DNA from: Megaleporinus macrocephalus
Taxonomy: Eukaryota; Chordata; Actinopteri; Characiformes; Anostomidae
DNA: 64,000 nucleotides
Direction of reading: 5' to 3'
NCBI GenBank assembly: GCA_021613375.1
Contig: CM038704.1
Span: forward strand, 9,016,059-9,080,058
In this document: piece after piece, positions 1-11,545 of the stretch
Layout of the letters: every line of letters starts with the position of its first letter
Numbering within the stretch: the first letter of the stretch is position 1
The notes under the pieces: generated by a model
Databases searched by the model: none
What the model was told of the DNA's origin: nothing
The model's input: only the letters and a program-made list of their open reading frames with translations
Made by a program: the position numbers and the translations under genes

Positions 1-539
1 AAAAATACTCATTTAAAGTGTAGAGTTAGAAAAGAAAATACTGGACCACATCAGCTGTTCCTCACAGTTTTAGTATAAGTACTGGTAAGTAGTGCAAGAA
101 ATGGTACATACGTATATAATTTGCTATTTCATTTATGCTTTAAATGAGCTAATCACCACGTTGGGCATTTTACAAAGTTTGCTTAATAATATTAAATATA
201 AACAGTTCTAACCACATGACCTGAATTAAAAAAAAAAAATCCCTTCATGGTTTTACAAAGGCATCTAAAGCTAAATCCCACATCTTCTCCACTGTAGTGA
301 TAGAAAACGGCTCATTTGTGTGAACCTAAAACACCCAGATGTGGCTTTGGAGCTCCCGCCTAACAGTCTGAAGTTTCTCCAGCGGGGGCGCTGTTAGCAC
401 ACATGTCGCTTTAGTGTTCACTTTAAAAACAGACAAGCCTCAGCAGGATCAAATGACGGCACATGTTTGCAGTAATAGCTTTAAATAATATTTATTACCT
501 GAATATCGTAAACAATAATGTAATTATGCAATATGCAAC

Positions 540-542
<3 letters not shown>

Positions 543-609
<67 letters not shown>
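543..609. repeat. (TA)n microsatellite
   Basis: Uninterrupted TA dinucleotides, about 33 units. Confidence 0.95.
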
Positions 610-611
<2 letters not shown>

Positions 612-2651
612 CCCCCTAACAAGAGTTAGCAATGGCGATGCTGTTCACTACTGGAGAAATTTTAATTTGTAAGTTTTGCAAACTTCACAAGCTTTTAATG
701 TTTCTTCTAGACTGGTAGGTAAAACTGGGGGAGGGAGTAAAAAGGGGTATGCATAATTTTACATATTGCTCCTTTAATGCTAAAAAGCATGCAAGACTAA
801 GACTGTAGAGATTAGTTGCTGCTAAGCTGCTTCTTTTCTTTCCTGCACCAAGAATTTTACCCAAAAAGCGAATGATAAAATAGGTCTACAAAGAAATGGC
901 TCTAAGATTTGATAAATCCTGCCACTTTCAACCATTTCTGACTGCAAATGTTCGGTGGTGGAAATCTCTAGTATCGATATTGTCTGATACTTACTGTCTC
1001 AGTATAGTATCTGAAAAGACAAAGCGGCATGGTGCCATCTCTGATTGTCATTACATATACAGCATATTCTTTTTTTTTTAAAACAGACTGGTATGATGTA
1101 CGATGGCCCTAGTAAATCTGATGAGGTGCTGCTCAGTATGCGCTTATTGATTTTGATTGTTTTTAAGATGTGGAACAGCTTGTGCAATCTTTACCAAACC
1201 AAATGTTGTTAGATGTGTTGTGTACTCAGATTATACTTTGCCTACTCCTGGATACCAGGGCCAAACAAATAACAGCAAGATGCACGGAAGTCCTGGATGA
1301 ATGATGAACTATGTTTAGATATCTATGAACACCGTGGTTTGTAGGTTTTACATATTATGTAAATAAGTAATATGTAAAAGCAATAAGCATTGTTTATTGA
1401 AATTGGATTTGGTGTTGTAGCCTGGGCTTATGGTCTTTGCTCTTGAGTGTGAAACTTTTACTCTGACATTTGAGCAGTTCTCCCGAGGGTGTGGTGAAAC
1501 TCTGCTGGTCAGGAAATTGGTTCTCTGGTTATTACTCCACTGTCACCTTTCGGCTTGTCTTTAATCAATTCCTCATTGATTGTGTAGGCAGCTGTGGCGA
1601 TAACTCTGCCTGGGGATCATTGGAAATGGTCTCTGTGTTGGGTGTTGTGCTGCATTTTGTTGAGCTGTAGGCAGATTTGGGGAGTTACAGGTTTAACGTG
1701 TTGTGTTTCAGTGTCTTGTGGCTCACTGTTTATTTATAGCTGCTTTTGGTATCAGGGCGGAGAGGGACATTACATCATGATCAGCCGAAGAGAGTCAGAG
1801 AAGGTCAAACATCGTCTGTCTGAGCTTATTGGCAGTGAGCTGTTTAAGCTGTGGTTAATCTGATGTCTTTGTTAAATTGACATTGCCTTTAATACAGCAT
1901 TATTCTGACTGTAATGGTAGTGACTGAGGGACTTAAACAGATGGCGTGGATCTCTGTTTTGAAATAGATTCACTGTTTGCATGTAAACTGTGTGCTTGCT
2001 TTGGAAACTATGATTAGCTTCTAGTGTGGTTTTCATTTGTAAATGGTTTGTTGTTTGTTACTTGGCTTGTCAAAGGCAGCATGTTGTTTATCTTCATTGC
2101 TGTTATGTTATTATATATTTATAACATTTCTCCTCCTAGACCTTTGGAGAGAGATCTTCTTTCAATGGTATTTTTATTTTATCAAACTTGTTATCCAGCA
2201 TAACAGATAGCAGACAATTATTTATACATACATTTTGGTTTACTGATTAATCTAAATTTACAAACTCCTAGAACATACAAGCTTAAAGACTCACAAAGAC
2301 ATATAACGAATACAGACCAAACCAAGAGAGAGATCTATATGTCCCAAAAGACGCATGCTTTGGTTCCTCTTTGTTTTTTTTTAAAAAGACATCTCATTTA
2401 ATAACTAGAATTGGTTTCGGAACTGTCCAGTCCATTAATATTACCTGGATGGATAGTGGAAAAAACTTCTGGAATAGCAAAAATTATGACACGCTTGTTA
2501 AGAGTGAACAGTAGAACTCATAATGAATGTAAAAGCATTTCCACCTATCGCATGACTCACATGATTGGGACTAAGAAGCTGTGTGGCAGTAACTAAATTA
2601 TTTGTTAACGAATAAAAAAAGAAATAGCTTTAATATGCAAGGGAGCATAAA
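610..2651. other. Noncoding, mostly unique sequence
   Basis: Apart from a MITE end at 760-780 (TACATATTGCTCCTTTAATG), this stretch lacks recognisable repeats. 1390-1925 has balanced composition and no long frame with gene-like features; it could be a conserved regulatory region, but only alignment could say so. Confidence 0.4.
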
Positions 2652-2935
2652 GACTGGACTCTGGAGCAATGAAAAAGGTCATGCAGTCTGATGAGTCTAG
2701 ACTGACCCTACTCCAGAGTGATGGAGGCGTCAGGGTGAGGGAGAAAGTGTATGAAAGGATGCAACCTGTATGCATAGTGTCCACTGTACGAGTCTCTGGA
2801 GGCAGTGTTATGATCTGGAGTGCTTCAGTTGATCAGAGTCTTATCAATGTGGTAATAAAAGGAATTCAGCTGAGCACCTGAATGTATTGAATGACCAGGT
2901 TATCCCATTAATGGTTATTTTCTTTTCTAGCGGCA
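2652..2935 (+). pseudogene. Tc1-like transposase fragment
   Basis: The translation reads KKVMQSDESRLTLLQSDGG and then GGSVMIW, the central catalytic region of Tc1-type DDE transposases. After a frameshift near 2878 it continues LNVLNDQVIPLMVIFFSSG, again Tc1-like. Neither end of the protein is present and the frame is broken, so this is a dead fragment. No terminal repeats were located next to it. Confidence 0.85.
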
Positions 2936-2999
2936 TGTCAATTATAATTTACGACATCATTTGAGCATGACAGTTGTTGTTTATATTATGTGATGATCA

Positions 3000-3095
3000 G
3001 TGAAACAATAGAAACTCTAAAATAGCTTGTAAAAAATCCATCCATTGACTTGCATTGAAAGTTAAGACCATCCTCTCCTGTAAAGTTGCGAGCAT
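3000..3095 (-). repeat. Dispersed repeat family B, copy 3 (fragment)
   Basis: Reversed, this reads CAACTTTACAGGAGAGGATG, then GCAAGTCAATGGATGG and AGCTATTTTAGAGTTTCTAT, matching the left half of the other two copies. Confidence 0.6.
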
Positions 3096-3995
3096 AAAAC
3101 ATAAAAACAGGCATATAAGCAAGTGTAATCTTATCCCTTTAAATCTCTCACAATCTATTTTCTCCACTTCTCTTATACCTGTTCTTTTTCCATCCATTCA
3201 TCATATTGGAGGGATAAAGCTATGGATTTTGGTGCTCATTGAATTTTCTAGTTCAAGGTAGATCTTAGTGTAATGATTTGTCTTAAAGTAGTACTGCCTT
3301 TCATGCTGAGTGCTCAGTTAGATAACTATGCTCTACTTTCCTTCACCATCCCATAGAAACCCACTGCATTGATTATTCCTTGAATTTGTAAGTTATACCT
3401 AGCAAACTTGATAGAATGGTGCAACTGAAGTGACTGAACTTCATACTTATGATATAGTTCTTAAACAATTCCGCTATGCACAGTTTCATCCCACTGGCTT
3501 TGCACTTCCTTGGATTTGTGAGCTGCAGTCATGAAATCACAACCTCAACACCTTGTTAATCATCCTGAGAGCGCTCGTCTGTGTAACAGTGTCCAACCTC
3601 TCTTTCAGTCTGGCACAAACTCAATACTCACTGCACACTCTACTTTCACCAAACCTTATAGAAATATTGAACTGTTGACCCAAAGCACATTTCATATGGA
3701 TTGCCCTCGTGTGTGTAACACTGTTGTTGTTTTTATATTCATTATTTGGTCTGAAGCACACACATGCATTTCATGCGGGCAGCACAGTTATTGGGAGCAA
3801 CTTTTCAAGCCAGACCCGCAAGCCCTGTTTTTAGTTTTTTAATCTGGTCAAATACTTCCTTTTATCACTGTTTTTGCAGATTTATATCTCTTCTATGCTG
3901 TTACAGAATGCAGATGCATTGTGAGGGACGCTACTCGAAAGAGAAATAATATACTTTTTCGAATTTCCACATAATTTGATTATTGACATGTAAAC

Positions 3996-4350
3996 ACAGG
4001 AGTGGTATAATGTGAAATGGTCCATCATTGAGAAACCATTCTTATAATTTCTTTACAGTGGGGTTGACAGGAGACGGGGTCAAAATGTAAATTGTATTGA
4101 TAATTGTAAAATAAAACTAATTAAAAAAAGAGTTTTCTTCAGGTTTTGGTGAGCCAAATTACATTTTAGGCCAAAACCTTGTCTCAGGTATCGGGTAACG
4201 TATTCATAATAATTATATGTACTAACTTTCTCTGAGGGGCCTTTTTGGGGCATTAAGCCATTAAGATGTCTGGTTCCTATTATCTCCACTGTATACTGAC
4301 TAGACATGTTTTTCTAGAGCAGAGCATTTCAATTCAAACCACTCTGAATG
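3996..4350. mobile_element. MITE family A, copy 1 (full length)
   Basis: The left end AGGAGTGGTATAATGTGAAA pairs with the right end TTTCAATTCAAACCACTCTG. Just inside the right end is the family hallmark GATGTCTGGTTCCTAT. Middle block ATTTTAGGCCAAAACCTTGT is shared with copies at 40.9 and 47.2 kb. This copy serves as the reference for the family. Confidence 0.75.
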
Positions 4351-7300
4351 TCTTTGTTTACATCGTAACCCTGTTGTTATGCAGAAATGTAAAAACATCA
4401 GTGGACTTCCCCTGCAAACATTGTTTGCCTTATTTCAAATATTCTTTGAGGCAGTTGGCAGAACCAAGGAGTACTGGAGGGTTAAATAGTTGGCAAATCA
4501 TTGTGTGGTTTTGTTTCCAGAAGAAAAATTAGGAAAATGTATATCGTTAGGATTTGAAGGTGTTCCAGTATGCAGATGCTTTGCACCTGCTTAACATGTT
4601 TAAGAAGAAAATGAAAGAATACCATTAATTTAAAGCGATGTTGTACAATGTATAGTCATCTATAGAGTTGTCTGATGATTGTCTGATGATTGCGATTGTA
4701 ATCTCGGCACTGCGCCGTCATTGAATTTGCTGAATTGCGTTAAGCCTTAGTGCAGTTCAGAGAGCTTAATTGAGACATTACCAGATATTCACAATAAGGA
4801 AGCAAAGATGGCTCCTAGGGCTCAAATGAAATGAACCCTGACCTCTTGTGTGCCTCCAGGCGGTCCAGAGTTGGTTGCTACAGTTATCAGATAACAGAAA
4901 GGCCTGAATAATTTATTGCAGGACAGGACTATATTTAGAGGAGTGGATATGACATGGGCTGCAATACTGGACTCTCTGGGAAAAGTGGAATTCTATAGCC
5001 TAGACCAGGATGTTGGGCTTTGTTTTCTAGGAACTAATGGAACCCTGAACCCCACATTTGACCCTCCTTGGCACCAAGCACCCACAACCTGACTCATGAG
5101 GAGCTCATGATTCTTGTTTTCATCCGTTTCGCTGTGAAACAGGAGCGGCTGAAGCGTGTTAGCGGCTAGCTCGGCCCGGCCAGGTAATGACAAATGCGAT
5201 ACCCTGTGGAGAGACATGAGCTGGCTGTGCGGCCGCCGGCTGGAACAGGTCCCATTTTGCCGTCAGTGTGGATGCATACAGCAGCAGCTTTGGTGACCTT
5301 GAATGCATTGATCTGCAGCAACATGAATGCTGCAGTGGGGCACTGCGGTGATGCAGCACTTTAGGGTGGCAGGGGTTAGAATATGGATTGAGTCCTTATA
5401 GATTATTGAGTGTCAGGTCACATATATTAGGTATGACTTCCTAGGTCGTCTGTTTTCCCAAAACTAGTGCAGTTTTAAATCTGAATATAGTCAAAAGGGC
5501 AATATGTTATTAATTTAAAACATTTCAAAATTGACTATCTTGAAATTAATTCGGCTTGTCCTGTCTTGTAATACCACTTTGAGCCAGTCTGCCATCTGCC
5601 CTGGCCGTGTATTCTAACCTCTTGCCAAGCATGTTGAAGGTTCTACTCACAGTTAGATCTTTCAGGAGCAGTTTGCCAATGAAAGGAAGAGTAAATGCTG
5701 TACAGTTCACTGTACAGGACCAGTAAATGAAGAGTAAAGCTTTTGCCAAGAAACCAGGTTTAGCAGCAAATAGAAGAAGTAATATAAGTGGAAGCAAAAC
5801 AAGAACTAAACTTGGTGCTGGATACGCTGTTGTCGTACAGGGATGAAGTTTCTGGACTAGTAAGAATTGCAGGAGGGGGAATATGTGTGTATTTCCAGGT
5901 GATGTGCTGCTGTCATATTTTGATTGGATCAGTTAAAAATAACATGATCTGAGCATTTTTAGGGAATTTAATTGAATATTTTTTTCACAGCTTCCACAAC
6001 TAAATATTTGGCCAAAGTTTTCATTATTATGACCATAAAGTAAAGTTCTCAGTAGGACCTGACTGATAAATCTTCTCGGATAAACAAGTACCTCCAAAAA
6101 TATAACTTTACAGAACACTCTTTACTTTTAATGTAAGTTTATGGGAAGGTATGTTGTTGAAATCAGTTTTGGAGTTTTTTATTAGTCCAGTTATCATGAG
6201 ATTTTGGCACAGTGTGAAGAATAACTGATGAGCTCAAATTATAATTAAAGTATAAACCTAACATTTGTGAAACATCATGCTTCCGGGTTCCCCTTCCGCC
6301 TCTGTCCCGGCCATGAACTACAATCCCCTTCATGCACCCCTCGTGAAAGTGGGCAGGATGACAATATTTTATTATAATCGTTTTGTTATTTTGTCATAAT
6401 GATGAAAACTTTTCTGAACATACTGTGTATATGATCAGGACTGTAGGAACACAGCACGACTGCATGTTTTATGGCAAACAGTGCATAACTAAACCTGTTC
6501 AGTTGGATATATTGCAGTGCTGTATGTAAAACTGAATAATAAAACTAAATAATAAAATATGTACAGTTTTAGTTAGATATGGTTCTCACCCCCAGGAACC
6601 GAGGGGGATGGGGGGATGTGTCCCACCCAATATCAGGAACGGGCAGATTTGTCCCGCCCAAAAATGAAACCACAGAAAAGCGGAAACGTCTGTTTGTTAG
6701 GTGGTCTGGGTCTTTCACTGTGTTAAGGCTTGTCTTGAGATGCCTGTTCAGAAATATTCTGCAGTCAGCAGCTTCACTGACCCGAGCTCTCGCCTCGCTG
6801 GAGCGTCAGGTAATCCACCCCATCTTTAAACGTGAGGTCAGTGATGAGAGCAGTGAATAACAACAATGACAATATACTGCAATAAATATGGTTATTGTAT
6901 AATGTGTTGTTATGGTAACAGACTAGGAGGGTTTGGGTTAGCTAACGTTTATATTAACTTTAGTCAGAAAACACTCTCTGACCACGAAACTGCAAACTGC
7001 TACTACACTACATACATAAAATTCAAAATATAATCAAATAAATAAATGAATGAATAAATAAAGAAGTGCCTTCAGTAGTGCAGTATGTAATGTTCCAGAG
7101 GGTGCTGTTTGGGACACAGCCTTACTGTCTAACATTGATGTTAGTCTTGTCTAGTCAGGAAACCTCAACATACATTTATTTGTCATCTCACATCAGTGTT
7201 AAGCCTCCAAAGAAAATAATATTGTTTTGGATATATATGTATATCATCCAGACATTACATGTATAGTTTAAAGGTTTTCTAACCGCAGTACCATGTAATG

Positions 7301-7833
7301 TGGAGTATCTTGTTTAGTTTGTAAAGAGATCTTTAATTGGATTTATCTAATAATAAACAGACGTACAGATAATGTTGTATTTTGTTTATTTATTATTAAT
7401 TTACTGTAATTCCACAAATGTTGTTCTACGTCACTATACATACAGTGATTTAATACCTTACCTACAGTGGATTAAGCTTATAGGTAATATTTAAGGGATA
7501 GGGTGGGCTTTGATTCATATTAGCAAATGTGTAGCAAACCCCCCCAATGTCAGACCTGCTCCTACACCCTTGATGGTACTATGTCATTAATGTCATTAAG
7601 TATCAGATGTCATTTTTTCTCGGGTTTAGTTTTCCCTGATTTGCATTAATATTCCTTAATAAATTGCATGTCTAATATTTTGTCTGCAGCATCTGGAGAT
7701 TTAAGAAAAGTTGCTGAAGAAGCGTTAGTAGTGCTGTTTGCTTCTGTCTGTGGATGTGCTTGCTTGAAGGGCTGTGAGTTTGTGGAGAGGCGCGTGCTCT
7801 TTGAGGATGTGCTCAAACTTAGAGCGCTGTGTT
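4351..7833. other. Noncoding stretch
   Basis: No gene seen. 4650-5380 looks unique and moderately GC-rich. TTCCGGGTTCCCCTTCCGCC with GAACTACAATCC near 6285 looks like a scrap of a dispersed fish repeat. The small open frames have no recognisable domain. Confidence 0.4.
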
Positions 7834-7842
7834 TGTGTGTGT

Positions 7843-7873
<31 letters not shown>

Positions 7874-7879
7874 GGGGGG
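7834..7879 (+). repeat. (TG)n joined to a 24-base poly-G run
   Basis: Eleven TG units run straight into 24 consecutive G bases (7856-7879). Poly-G of this length is rare and can form G-quadruplexes. Confidence 0.95.
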
Positions 7880-8169
7880 TGCTCCAGGCGTGCCGGTGCT
7901 CAGACTGCTGTGCTGGTGCAGTGGAATTTTACCGAGGCTGGCCTGGCTGCCTCTGGGCTGTGTGTCTGTTCTCGCTGCCTACGCTTTCCTAATGCTGGCA
8001 GTGTGATCAATCACCACTCACTCTCTCTCCCTCTTATCACACCCCTATCCGTCTGTCTTCAGCCCAATTCCCCCTCCCAATCCATTCATAGTTTCGATGA
8101 CTCCAGTGGCAAAAATATTAGTGTATGTTTTAGAGAGAAATTCATTTTTTTGCTTGTTTGATGAAAAAT

Positions 8170-8460
8170 ATAAAGTACCAACAGCAAAAGTTTGGACACA
8201 CCCTTTTTTCTTTACTATTTTCTCATTTTTAAGACAGTAGTGAAGCCTGTTAAGCTATGTAGTAATTAATGTTGAAATTTTATATTAATAATATGAAATC
8301 TTATTTTAGATACGGCAAAGTGACCCCATTTAGTACTGATGCAGCTTTGCACATTCTTGGTGTTCTCACAACCAACTTCACAAGGAACCACCTGAGGCAC
8401 TTTTACATCAACCGTAAAGAAGTTCTACATATTGTCTATGCCCAAAAACCTTGTTAGTAA
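8170..8460. mobile_element. Noncoding relic of a Tc1-type element with an AAAGTTTGGACACACC end
   Basis: The left part contains AGCAAAAGTTTGGACACACC, the outer repeat of a very common fish Tc1 family. Downstream GCAGCTTTGCACATTCTTGG and the following 60 bases match my memory of the inner, noncoding part of the same family. No transposase is left. The right boundary is approximate. Confidence 0.6.
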
Positions 8461-8589
8461 AAATGTTCACTATTATACTACATACCATAATACATACTTC
8501 TGTTGTACGTTAATATAAAAGTGTTTATGTGTGAATGTATTTATCTGATGCTGCAAATACATCTACATATATATTATGGCTGTGTTTTG

Positions 8590-8975
8590 GTAAGAACCTG
8601 GCGATACAATATGCATCGTGATACAGCGGTTACGATTCAATAAATCACGATATACTGCAATACTGCTAGCAAAGTGATATATTGCGATTTTTCAAATCCT
8701 ACTATTAAAAAACACCACTATATGAACAGGTTTGTTAATGCTTACAATAGCATTGCGCCTTTGTGCTACTTGTTAATGTTGGAGTGGAGCTGAAAATGGA
8801 TTACAACACTGCCATCTAGTGGTCAGAGGTTTAAACATAACGATGATTCACTGTCTGCCAGAAATCTGTGTATCCATACTGTGTTTTTAAGAATCGATAC
8901 AGTATCACTAAACATAATATCCCGATATTCGATATTTCGATATTTACCTAATATACCTAATATATATTTACCTGA
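8590..8975. repeat. CGATA-rich dispersed repeat
   Basis: GGCGATACAATATGCATCGT, CACGATATACTGCAATACTG and, toward the right, GAATCGATACAGTATCAC and CGATATTCGATATTTCGATA are typical of a fish nonautonomous DNA element with GCGATACA-type ends. Boundaries are approximate. Confidence 0.5.
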
Positions 8976-9334
8976 TGCTACATCTATATATATACATTTG
9001 AGCATAAGCCTTTGAGATGAAAAACATATTGACAATGTGTGTGTGAACTTTTGATTGGTACAGTATCCTAAAGCAGTGTAATATATCATATCTCAGGCTC
9101 ATTAATAAAGGAATTTAAGATTGATATTATATTGGAAGTACGAAATACTGATGAAAATAAATACTGGAACTTTTTCTGCATTAGTATTGGTGTTATGGTG
9201 GTATTCAGGTTCACATTGATAAAGCCATGTAATCTATGCTTTCATAATACTTTGTGGTAAAAAAGTCTTTGATAGAACATTTTGTTCTGCTTTCTGCTTA
9301 AATCAGTATAATAAATCGTTGCTGCCCAATGAAA

Positions 9335-9535
9335 AAAAACTTTACAAGAGAGCCCAAAAACATGCATTACTTTCAATGTACGTCAATGGAACCAGAATTT
9401 TTTCCAAGCTATTTTGGAGCACTTCTATGGGTCCATTCATCATAAAATTCAAACAATGTAGATGACCATTGGCATGTTCAAACGATTAGAAAACTCAAAA
9501 TCGACAAAAATGGAGATGTTTTTCATTGGACAGTG
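9335..9535 (+). repeat. Dispersed repeat family B, copy 1
   Basis: TTTACAAGAGAGCCCAAAAA, GTCAATGGAACCAGAATTTT, GGGTCCATTCATCATAAAAT and CAAAAATGGAGATGTTTTTC recur in the same order at 46966-47170 and, reversed, at 3000-3095. Class unknown. Confidence 0.65.
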
Positions 9536-9968
9536 ATGATATATTTAACTGTACATTTTAATGTCAACCTTAAACTCAGACATAACTCAGAGAACAGAAA
9601 CCGCTTTGTGCTTTCATTTAAATATTCAAACAAATCATCACTACATAACCTCAGCTGACCCATCACCATGTTATTTAAAGTCACATCAAATGTTAAGTAA
9701 GTGTCCTCACTGAATACCTCCTTTAACTAACATGGACTTGTTTTAATGGTCTGCAGTATAGATAAAGAGCAGCATTACATTCTTGACTTTTCAGACTTTG
9801 AACGCCATCTGAGAGGTTTCAGATAGGTTATCTGAAAGTGTTGTGGCATGTAGCTGCACTGAATTACATAGAATTGTGATTCTGTAACGAGCTTGTTTTA
9901 CTTCTGTAATGTATCATCTCAACATATATACTTAAATATGTCTCTAAGACAGTGATCAAGACCACTTG

Positions 9969-9994
<26 letters not shown>
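9969..9994. repeat. (TA)n microsatellite
   Basis: Thirteen TA units, 75 bases before repeat C copy 1. Confidence 0.95.
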
Positions 9995-9999
<5 letters not shown>

Positions 10000-10069
10000 T
10001 GCATTCATAGGGGACACACTGTTTCATGTCAGTATGATTCCTGCTGGTACATATATATATACCAGTCAC

Positions 10070-10492
10070 ACCAGTCACTTCAATAGGTACACCTCCTTGT
10101 ATCCACATCCACACTAATTTTCTTTTTTACCATAGACCATATAGGAGCAGTTTTGTTGTTCTACAGTTTGAACTACAGACTGTAGTGCATCTGTTCCTCT
10201 GTATACTTTGTTACCATTTTCTTCAATGATCAGGACCAACATAGAGCAGGTATCATTTAGGAGGTGTATCATTCTCAGCACTTCAGTGACACTGACATGG
10301 TGGTGGTGGGTTAAGCAGTGCTGCTGCTGGAGTTTTTAAACACCTCAGTGTCACTGCTGGACTGAGAATCATCCACCAACCAAAACTATCCAGCCAACAG
10401 TGTCCTGTGACCACTAATGAAGGACTAGTGGAAGACAAACTGTGCAGCAACAGATGAGCTATCATCTCTGACTTTACATCTACAAGGTATAT
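10070..10492 (-). repeat. Fish dispersed repeat C, copy 1
   Basis: CACTTCAATAGGTACACCTC, then CAGTGACACTGACATGGTGG, CTCAGTGTCACTGCTGGACT and GCAACAGATGAGCTATCATC are the reversed order of the copy at 51812. It is flanked by short TA tracts. Very common in otophysan fish as I recall; its class is uncertain. Confidence 0.7.
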
Positions 10493-10576
10493 ATAAAATG
10501 ACAGAGAAAAACCCGGTATGTGTTTATATTTTTAAAGGTCTCGCTAGGATATCTTTATTTGGAGAAGTGTAAACAG

Positions 10577-10970
10577 TCATTTAGAGTGATTTGATGTGAA
10601 ATACTCTGAAACTGAACAAGGCAGAAATGTTTCAGTGTTGACGATGGTGGGAACCAGACATCTGAGGAGTTTAAAGCTACATGACTGACAGTTATTACAT
10701 TATATATTAATGAATACACTGTCTGATGCCTGAGACATTGCTTTCAGTAGTTCTGAGAGAAGGTTCTGGCCTAAAATGTTCTCATTAAACAGTTCATACT
10801 GAAGAGGTACATAAAGGGTGTCCCTAAAGACATTTACCACCAATAACATTACATATGGATAGCAAATGGATATGAATAACATGATAACTCCTGGTTCCCA
10901 TCACCACCCCTGTAAACAAATCAGTTTTTTTTTATAATTTATTATTTTACATCAGACCGCAGTGAATGAC
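10577..10970. mobile_element. MITE family A, copy 2 (full length)
   Basis: The left end TCATTTAGAGTGATTTGATG with GATGGTGGGAACCAGACATC inside pairs with the right end TCCTGGTTCCCATCACCACC and TTACATCAGACCGCAGTGAA. Both long arms are readable. Confidence 0.75.
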
Positions 10971-11399
10971 TTTGTTACATCTCAGTTAGTGAACTATGCA
11001 AAATATTTGATGGCGTTCCCCTCTGTGTTCCACCTCTGCTTTTATTGTTGGTCCATTATTATAATCAGATTAATCCACTCACCATAAAAACAATCAGTGC
11101 AGTCGTGCAAGATGCTTAATATACTTATGTCTTTTTCACCAGTGCATTACATACTTGTCCTTAAACACTCTCTCTCCATCCCTCCCCTCGCTCGCCCACC
11201 GCCCTAAGCTGTCAGAACTGCTCGAGCACAATGTGATTGGATTCCCCCTCTGCCATTCACACACACAGCTGTGTGCACACAGTCTTGCAGCAACACCCCC
11301 CCCCAAAACCCCCGCTTTAGAAATTCCCCATTTACAGATTGCACCCCATGCAGAGTGGATTCGGTCACTCCAGTGCGTTAAGGTGGACGGTTTGAGGTG

Positions 11400-11545
11400 G
11401 GCGGACGCACGGTTTCACAGACAGGAGGAGTAGAACAAAAACAAACGTGTTGAGAGGGCAGTTGCACTGACTGGTATTGGGAGGGAAGCCCCCATGTGCT
11501 TGAATCTAAAGGCAGCTCCTGTCCTGGTCTGATGGAGGAGAGCTG
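11400..11545 (+). promoter_or_regulatory. Possible upstream noncoding exon and promoter region of pacsin1
   Basis: The stretch 11150-11545 is richer in G and C and less repetitive than its surroundings. It ends in a strong donor-like junction, GGAGAGCTG then GTAAGC, at 11545/11546, 3.8 kb before the 15383 acceptor and on the same strand. I see no clear TATA box and cannot define the 5' end, so the start given is arbitrary. This is inference from a splice-like site and composition; it could be chance. Confidence 0.25.

Noticed and set aside
1594..1863. 89-residue plus-strand frame as a gene
   Set aside because: No recognisable domain, no splice or promoter context; length is compatible with chance.
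7668..8161. Overlapping frames rich in Cys, Val and Gly
   Set aside because: They are generated by the TG tract and the poly-G run.
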